In this document: positions 57,104-64,000 of the stretch, piece by piece
Layout of the letters: every line of letters begins with the position of its first letter
Numbering within the stretch: position 1 is the stretch's first letter
Origin: Perilla frutescens
Taxonomy: Eukaryota > Streptophyta > Magnoliopsida > Lamiales > Lamiaceae
Length of the DNA: 64,000 nucleotides
Assembly (NCBI GenBank): GCA_026008535.1
Contig: BRKX01000009.1
Location: 33,546,501-33,610,500 of the forward strand
Direction of reading: 5' to 3'
Made by a program: the position numbers and the translations under genes
The notes under the pieces: model-generated
What the model was told of the DNA's origin: nothing
What the model saw: the letters and a program-made list of their open reading frames with translations, nothing else
The model's database searches: none

Positions 57104-58724
57104 TGTAACGCCCCGAATTTAACCAAAAAAACTACTTTTATATTATATTTTATGGAGGTTATTTAAATCATTATCAAATCCTATAAGTCGCGCCAAATAG
57201 TTAATATATGTTTTATATATAAAATTATGTTAAATATTTTATTTATATTATTTATAGAACAATAGACTTAAGATTTATTTTTACTATTTATTTATGGTGA
57301 GCCCATCTATTTGAAGGCCAAAAGAATTATCATTCTTGACCCATTTAAAGTCTATCATGTTCATTCATCCCTACCGTGAGAATTGAGAGCTAGAATAGGA
57401 AAGAGATGTCTGCTATAATCACCTTGCACCTAATCGCTAATTATCGGTGATTTGATCTGCAGTGATTATAAAAATTGATTCAATCAATTATTTCCTCCCC
57501 TTAAAACCAGAGATTTCCCATTTTTAAACCCTCAATGTTCAGTATAAATACATGACTCTCCATTAACAAAAATCACACAACTCAAAGAAATAAATCTTCA
57601 ATCTTCTCCACCTACTTCCCTTTGAGGTATTTCTCCCTTATGTTTTTTTTTTCTTCTTACTACTCCAAGTGTTTTTATTTTGAGAGCGGGTCACTCTCTC
57701 GTTTTTAGCGAGCAGAGAAGTGAGAAAATGGGTTTTTGCTATTTTAAATAAAGATGGGTTGCGTATTTCTTCTTTTTTCCGTCAGTGAACATTTGCAAGA
57801 GAAGAGAAATAGACTTTTGTAACTTTATTCTCAATTATAGTGATGGAACCCACTTGGTCAACACAGTTAGACTAGGAAAAAGAGCAAAGTGAATGGGGTC
57901 ATTCATTATTTATTTATTCTTAATCTTTTAAAGCACACACAAGCATACACATATACTTATATATTACTCACGTACACAAATATATATATATATATACATA
58001 TTATCTCACACGCACACCTATGCATATATATATATATATATTATATAATATATACACACTTAATCACACACACACATATATTATACACATGTTCACGCAT
58101 TATACACGTAAATACATATATACATATATATCTATATATATTTGTGTTGTAATTAAATATAGTATTATACTATTTAACATCATATTAATTTATTATTAAT
58201 ATTATTATGATAGGCGGCGCGCGTGGATAAAATTTATTACCGTTACGTTTCAAGTTCAAGTAAAGGTGGGGAATCCAATGTGGATTTCTATGCAATAATT
58301 CATTTATCCTTATTATTCATTCTATGAAATTCATATGTGGAAATTATATGTTCGACCTACGGGCTGCAGGAAAAGTTACTCAACCTATGGGTTACATGTT
58401 CGGCCGATGGGCTGCAGGAAAAGACTCAACCTACGGGTTGCATGTTCAGCCTACGGGCTGGAAGAAAATGATACTTGATATGTCATGTATTTATTGTTCA
58501 TATTGTGTATAATCTGGATAAATGCAGTAATCCCATTGAGTTAATAGCACTCACCCCAAAGCTATTTATTTTTCAAGCTAAAGAAGCTCGGGCGATGACG
58601 TGGAGACGGGATGATGGTCAAGATTAATTAAATATTATTTTATTTTGAATATTGCTTCCACTATATTAAATTCTTTTATTGAATAAATAAGTTATTTTTA
58701 TTTATGAAATTTTGGGACGTCACA
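57104..58724 (+). repeat. 5' LTR of G
   Basis: TGTAACGCCCC to GACGTCACA, 1621 bp. It has a TA/CA microsatellite (57960-58140) and about four units of CCTACGGGCTGCAGGAAAA type (58350-58470). Confidence 0.9.
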
Positions 58725-58726
58725 GT

Positions 58727-58738
58727 TAGTATCAGAGC
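58727..58738 (+). other. Primer binding site of G
   Basis: TAGTATCAGAGC, two bases after the LTR. One base from the initiator-Met consensus TGGTATCAGAGC (G to A). Confidence 0.75.
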
Positions 58739-58929
58739 GGGTCTATATTTCTGTAGACTTGCAAAAAAAATTGATTTATTCGAAAAAAACCATCATTTCG
58801 TCAGCCGCATCGTGCCGAGAAAAGAGGTAAAAAAAAGTTCAAGTTATGGCAATGTTTATGAAATTATGAAATGTTTATGTATATATATATATTAGTCCTC
58901 GGAATTGACTATAAGAATTATATGTTTAG

Positions 58930-59289
58930 ATGTCCGGTTGGAAATTAGTACCCAGAGTAAGGACCGGAAAATGGATGCAAGCCAATAGGAAAAATCCATT
59001 GCAAATGACGAGACATGGCGTTGGTAGAAAAGAGACGCTATGGAACAAATTCATGCAACTAAAATGGAATTATGATTTTGGGGTGGAGGAATATTTGCTA
59101 AGGCTACAAATGAAATGAGAAGAGCTAAAGAAAGAAGGTGGATGCTACGAACATGTGCAAGCTGCCGAGAAAATAATCAGCATTGTTCCTGCCCAAATTA
59201 AAGATTGGGTGGAGTTGGTTCTTGAAGAGCTAATTGAATACGTGCCAGAAGAAGATGATTTTTTCAACGCGTTTATGTCGATACTTTAG
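58930..59289 (+). pseudogene. Pre-gag ORF of G, unknown function
   Basis: ATG at 58930. It reads a basic N-terminus (MSGWKLVPRVRTGKWMQANR), a TGA at 59116, then continues in frame to a stop at 59287 with EHVQAAEKIISIVPAQIKDW and an acidic end EEDDFFNAF. About 120 codons. It sits between the primer site and gag, where most Ty3 elements have only a leader. No family recognised. The continued frame after the stop suggests that the ORF was once real. Confidence 0.45.
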
Positions 59290-59527
59290 GAATTTGGTGA
59301 GATTTAGTTTATGGCGAAGGATAGAGAGTGAAGAATCATGACTCCAACAAAGATAACTTGAATGAAGTAGTGAAATCTAATAAGAGGCTAAGAAATGATT
59401 GATATGAAACACATGGAAGACGAAATAAATTCTTATTTTTATGTTGTTATGTTAGATTAAGTTTTATTTTAATAAGATTTATTAGTGAAATGATTATCTA
59501 TGTTTGGTTTCTAAGTTTTAATTCTTT

Positions 59528-60650
59528 TTGTTAATGGACTCGATAATAGGAAGTATGGTCAACACATGCCGCAACGTACGAGCCAATAGTGAGGAAACTC
59601 GGTCAGATGACAACTCAAGACGGTCTCCCTGTCATAGGCCAACTTTCATCCAAGAATTAACCCAAGCATTAAGGCAAGCCACACCTCAAAATGTCCCTCC
59701 ACCGAGAAACGATGGAAATGCCATGGTGAAGCAGTTCCGACAGATGGCTCCACCTAAGCTGAAAGGGAATGAAGGATCACTTGACACTAAGGAGTGGATC
59801 TTTGAGCTTGAATGAATTTTCAAACACCTCGATTGTACGGATGCAGAGAAGATATCATGTGTTGTTCTTCAACTGATTGAGGATGCAGGGCATTGGTGGC
59901 AAAATATAGCTCGAGTGATGACACGAGAACATCGCCGAAATTTAACTTAGGCCGCATTCAAGGACTTAGTCTTAGGAAAGTTCTTTCCAAAATCTTACCG
60001 GAAACAGAAAGAGTTGGAGTTGGTGAATTTGCAGCAAGGGGACATGATTGCTGGAGTACGAGAGGAAGTTCAACGAACTCTCTCAATATGCACCGCACTT
60101 GGTGGATACTGAGGAGAAAAAGGTGAGTCACTTCGAGTACGGGTTACAATCAGAGATCGGGAGAATTCTAGCAACTCAAGAAACCGCTGCAACCTACTAG
60201 GCGATAGTTGACCGAGCTCAAGCAGTTGTAACCCGCCTCAATCTCGATGATCCTAAACAATCAAGCACCGCTCGAAAAAGACAACGAGATGAAAATATTG
60301 AAGAAAGAAACTCACAACGTGAAAGGAGATGGAGAGCTGATGATGGAAGTCGTGGAACCATGCAAACCAAACCTCTTTGTTCGAAATCCCAGAGACGCCA
60401 TAATGGAGAATGTTTTTATGGTAAGAATATATGTTTTCGATGCCACCAAGCTGGACATGAAGCTCCCTAATGTCCTAGAAACAAAATGAGATATGTCGAA
60501 AGAGAAAACCCGGAGAGGCGGGGAAACGTTGAACGAAGAGGAAACCCGGAGAGGAGAGGAAACGTCAAAAGAAGAGGAAACGTGAGAAAAGAAGAAAATG
60601 CAAAAGGAAGAGGAAACGCCCGTGCTTTTGCAATGAATTGCGAGTAGTAA
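59528..60650 (+). pseudogene. G gag with CCHC knuckle (decayed)
   Basis: Capsid: FRQMAPPKLKGNEGSLDTKE and WIFELE, a stop, IFKHLDCTDAEKISCVVLQL and GHWWQNIARVMTREHRR. Then FKDLVLGKFFPKSYRKQKEL, and after a frame change the segment before HFEYGLQSEIGRILATQET. The knuckle CFRCHQAGHEAP at 60432-60473 has a TAA just before its last Cys. An Arg/Gly/Asn-rich tail of RRGN units follows (60510-60630). Tekay/Del-type gag, broken by stops and frameshifts. The next 430 bp (60651-61080) hold no pol. Confidence 0.8.
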
Positions 60651-61080
60651 GATTTCACTAAGTACCCTACCTAGTATGCTCGTATTAAGTACCTCTAATT
60701 AGATGACGTTTTGGGATATTAGATATAATAAAAATACTCAAGGTGGAATAAAGTTGTTTTAAGAATTCAATATATAGATGGATTTACTTTATGCTAATGA
60801 TGCCAAATAAGTCTTTCTCATGAAGGAATAGTTCTTTTAAAGATTGGAGAAGAGACATTACAACTTGCCAAGGATATATATAAGGGTTTAGAAATATCTT
60901 AGTAGCTTAAGAGTTTTGTGGATTATTCAACAGTCGATTTTAGTACAGAAATGGAAAGGTCTCACTATTTAAGGTCGATAGGCTTCACGTGGTAGACTCA
61001 AGGAGTTATTTGGTTAAGGTAAAGTCGAGAGTAAGGTGAGTAAATTTCGAAGACGAAATTTCTTTTTAAGTTGGGTAGGA

Positions 61081-62719
61081 TGTAACACCCCGAATTTAAC
61101 AAAAAAAACCTACTTTTATATTATATTTTATGGAGGTTATTTAAATCATTATCAAATCCTATAAGTCGCGCCAAATAGCTAATATATGTTTTATATATCA
61201 AATTATGTTAAATGTTTTATTTATATTATTTATAGAACAATAGACTTTCTATTTATTTTTACTATTTATTTATGGTGAGCCCATCTATTTGAAGCCCAAA
61301 AGAATTATCATTCTTGACCCATTTAAAGTTCATCATGTTCATCCCTACCGTGAGAATTAAGAGCTAGAATAGGAAAGAGATGCCTGATGTAATCGCCTTG
61401 CACCCAATCGCTAATTATGGATGATTTGATCTGCAGTGATTATATAAATTGATTCAATCAATTATTTCCTCCCCTTAAAACCAGAGATTTTGCATTTTTA
61501 AACCCTCAAGGTTCAGTATAAATACATGACTCTCCATTAACAAAAATCACACAACTCAAAGAAATAAATCTTCAATCTTCTCCACTCTACTTCCCTTTGA
61601 GGTATTTCTCCCTTATGTTTTTTTTTCTTCTTACTACTCCAAGTGTTTTTATTTTGAGAGTGGGTCACTCTCTGGTTTTTGGCGAGCAGAGAAGTGAGGA
61701 AATGGGTTTTTGCTGTTTTAAATAAAGATGGGTTACGTATTTCTTCTTTTTTCTGTCAGTGAACATTTACAAGAGAAGAAAAATAGGCTTTTGTAACTTT
61801 ATTCTAAATTATAGTGATGGAAACCACTTGGTCAACACAGTTAGACTAGGAAAAAGAGCAAAGTGAATGGGGTCATTCATTATTTATTTATTTATTCTTA
61901 ATCTTTTAAAGCTCACACAAGAATACACATATACTTATATATTACTCACGTACACAAATATATAAATATATATATATATGTATACATATTATCTCACACG
62001 CACACCTATGCATATATATATATATATATATATGTATTATATATAATATATACACACTTAATCACACACACACATATATATTATACACATGTTCACGCAT
62101 TATACACGTAAATACATATATGCCTATATATATATATGGGTTGCAATTAAATATAGTATTATGCTATTTAACAACATATTAATTTATTATTAATATTATT
62201 ATGCTAGGCGGCGCGCGTGGATAAAATTTATTACCGTTACGTTTCAAGTTCAAGTAAAGGTGGGGAATCCAACGTGGATTTCTATGCAATAATTCATGTA
62301 ACCTTATTATTCATTTTATGAAATTTATATGTGGAAATTATATGTTCGGCCTACGGACTGCAGGAAAAAGTTACTCAACCTACAGGTTGCATGTTCGGCC
62401 GACGGGCTGCAGGAAAAGACTCAACCTACGGGTTGCATGTTTGGCCTACGGGCTGCAGGAAAATGATACTTGATATGCTATGTATTTATTGTTCATATTG
62501 TGTATAATCTGGATAAATGCAGTAACCCCATTGAGTTAATAGCACTCACCCTAAAGCTATTTATTTTTCAGGCTAAGGAAGCTCAGGCGATGACGTGGGG
62601 ACGGGATGATGGTCAAGATTAATTAAATATTATTTTATTTTGAATATTGCTTCCGTTGTATTAAATTCTTTTATTGAATAAATATATTATTTATATTTAT
62701 AAAATTTTGGGATGTCACA
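61081..62719 (+). repeat. 3' LTR of G
   Basis: TGTAACACCCC to GATGTCACA, 1639 bp, very similar to the 5' LTR. Differences are scattered substitutions and microsatellite length. Confidence 0.9.
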
Positions 62720-63201
62720 GTCTAGATCATAATGCTGGTTTGTTGCTTACAATCATATGAGAGATCGGGGTTGGGTAACAAGTTAGGGTTTAGGGGACGA
62801 GAGATCACCTCTAGGTTAAACTGAAATGATAGATTGGGTAAGTGTGAGAGATCCGTTGCCTATAACCAGGTAATCAGATTTGCATAAGTAATCAGCGTGC
62901 CCATGATCGGTCAAGTGTTTGTTAAGTTTGAAATCTGAGTTCTAATCCGGAATACTTTTACTATTAATATTTTCTTGTCTTTTGTTTTGTTTTGTTCTTT
63001 AGTTTACAGTCTTTACATACAAAGTACGGAGACCACAACAATCCTCAACCCTTTTGAAAAAGTGACATTGGAAGATGGAATTCGCGGCTCCTCATGGGAT
63101 CAACCCTTAGTCACATTAGCTAGCTATGCCTTCCTGTGGGCATAAGGATAAGTCTCGTCTGAGAGATTTATTCTGACCGTGAAACGACCGCACGTCAGAA
63201 T

Positions 63202-63219
63202 TGGCACCGTTTCCAGGGA
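63202..63219 (+). other. Primer binding site of F (Asp-tRNA type)
   Basis: TGGCACCGTTTCCAGGGA. The Athila-type site TGGCGCCGTTGCCGGGGA, complementary to tRNA-Asp, differs at three positions. The LTR probably ends at CACGTCA (63196). Confidence 0.6.
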
Positions 63220-63267
63220 GCTGGTTCTTGAAATTCTATTTTCCCAACTTGTTTATCTGGCTGGTGG

Positions 63268-64000
63268 ATGCATAATACCTCTGAAGGAGATTACGTGTAC
63301 GATCCAGAACCTGAGAAAACTCTAAAGAGGAGGAGAGCAGAAGCACGAAGGGCACAACAAGCAGAGAGACTTGCTCTTAAAAGAAATCTAGAGCAAGAAA
63401 GAGTTCAACTAGAGAAAAACGAACCAAGGTTAGCCCCGATGGCTGAAGAAGAAGAAAGAACGTTGAGGCAGTTAGTCTTTCCGACTAACATGAATTTACA
63501 TCCCATGGGCATAACACTCCCAACCATTAGTGGAAGCTGGGAGTTGAAGGCAAGTTTTATCTAGATCTTGCCTAAATACCACGGGATGACTGGAGAAGAC
63601 CCTCAGAGGCATATTCAAGACTTTGAGATGGTGTGTCAAACTCAACCCACGAATGGGGGAAATGAGCAATATGTGCGGCTTGTCTCATTCATGTTCACTC
63701 TTCATGACGGGGCACGAGACTGGTTATACACCCTGCCAACCAGCAGTATAACCACATGGGCACAACTGCAGCAGAAATTTCTGGAAAAATATTTTCCTAC
63801 ATCCCGAGTTCAAGAGATGAGGAGAAGGATCAGAAGCATGAAGATGGGCATAAATGAGAGTTTCTATGACTACTAGTGTCGATTCTAGAGCATGTTGATG
63901 AAATGCCTACATTACCAGATTACAGACCATGAACTGATCCAGTATTTCGTGTCTGGGTTGAGACCACAGGACAAGATCACTATCAATGCCTTGTGTGGAG
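63268..64000 (+). pseudogene. F gag, Athila/Tat-like, partial
   Basis: The ATG at 63268 starts an Arg/Glu-rich coil (RRRAEARRAQQAERLALKRN), then a stop (TAG, 63562) before ILPKYHGMTGEDPQRHIQDF. Next come FMFTLHDGARDWLYTLPTSS, WAQLQQKFLEKYFPTSRVQE and RIRSMKMGINESFYDY, then a TAG where the family has Trp, and ELIQYFVSGLRPQDK. The order and wording fit Athila-type gag. It continues beyond the window. The stops are compatible with G-to-A or C-to-T change. Confidence 0.8.

Larger units (their letters stand above)
57104..62719 (+). mobile_element. Element G: gag-only Ty3/gypsy (TR-GAG type), complete
   Basis: Two LTRs (57104-58724 and 61081-62719) with a perfect 5-bp duplication GTCTA (57099-57103, 62720-62724). 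A primer site sits after the first LTR and GTTGGGTAGGA (a polypurine-like tract) before the second. The 2356-bp interior codes for gag with a zinc knuckle and a small ORF before it, but no protease, RT, RNase H or integrase. It would need proteins from another element to move. The layout matches the TR-GAG class of plant non-autonomous elements. Confidence 0.88.
55921..64000 (+). mobile_element. Element F: Athila-like Ty3/gypsy, interrupted by G, runs off the window
   Basis: 55921-57103 plus 62720-63200 form its putative 5' LTR/leader, split by G with the exact duplication GTCTA. Then come an Asp-tRNA type primer site (63202) and an Athila/Tat-like gag. The left limit is uncertain; it is placed after the K LTR. 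Confidence 0.65.

Noticed and set aside
57889..58152. 87-codon ORF
   Set aside because: Encoded by a TA/CA microsatellite in the G LTR.

Overview
This window is nuclear DNA of a flowering plant, most likely a eudicot. The signs are plant-type LTR retrotransposons primed by initiator-Met or Asp tRNA, plant DNA transposon superfamilies (hAT, Mutator, CACTA, Stowaway) and one intron-containing plant laccase. It is an accessory, transposon-dense stretch: one clear host gene in 64 kb, with nested, mostly dead mobile elements around it. I saw no CRISPR array, rRNA gene or convincing tRNA gene. All element names below (A to N) are labels of mine.

Layout. 1-620 is the end of an LTR. 621-16472 holds remnants of a pol-less Ty3/gypsy family (E, H1, D). 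H1 (2040-13973, minus strand) is interrupted by a pol-bearing Tekay/Del-like chromovirus, A (3524-12000), which is flanked by GATGG/TATGG. 16473-18323 is AT-rich with no gene. 18324-about 26740 is another Tekay/Del-like element, B (minus), with one 3.2-kb LTR, decayed pol and gag, and no second LTR. 26741-33785 is a Ty3 element, C, arranged pol end, LTR, primer site, gag. Its gag is split by a 3.95-kb hAT transposon (29415-33364) with a perfect 8-bp target duplication, 9/10 matching termini and a transposase broken only by two early stops. A second, older hAT relic follows. 34438-39514 holds an LTR-like stretch, a FAR1-type DNA-binding-domain relic, a LINE tail and a 1.1-kb long-TIR Mutator-like element that seems to carry a captured exon.

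The laccase gene is at 40125-42287 (five exons, 579 residues, all four copper-binding motifs). It lies between that Mutator-like element upstream and a 583-bp Mutator-type MITE that begins 125 bp after its stop codon. 43821-44640 is a CACTA element with a second CACTA inside it. 45011-55920 is a Ty1/copia element, K, split by an LTR-like insertion N, which is itself split by a pol-deleted chromovirus, M (46979-53328). K's 3' LTR carries a Stowaway MITE. 55921-64000 is an Athila-like Ty3 element, F, running off the window. Its 5' LTR/leader is interrupted by G (57104-62719), a complete element with two 1.6-kb LTRs, a perfect GTCTA duplication and only a gag plus a small pre-gag ORF inside (TR-GAG architecture).

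The retroelement genes no longer form a working set. Almost every pol or gag frame has stops or frameshifts, many of them explainable by C-to-T or G-to-A change, as expected of long-methylated repeats. The insertion order read from target duplications and interruptions is: H1 contains A; K contains N, which contains M; F contains G; C contains the hAT; the outer CACTA contains the inner one. The items best worth follow-up are the conserved acidic ORF shared by three pol-less Ty3 copies, the gag-only element G with its extra ORF, the young-looking hAT, and the gene-capturing Mutator-like element next to the laccase.
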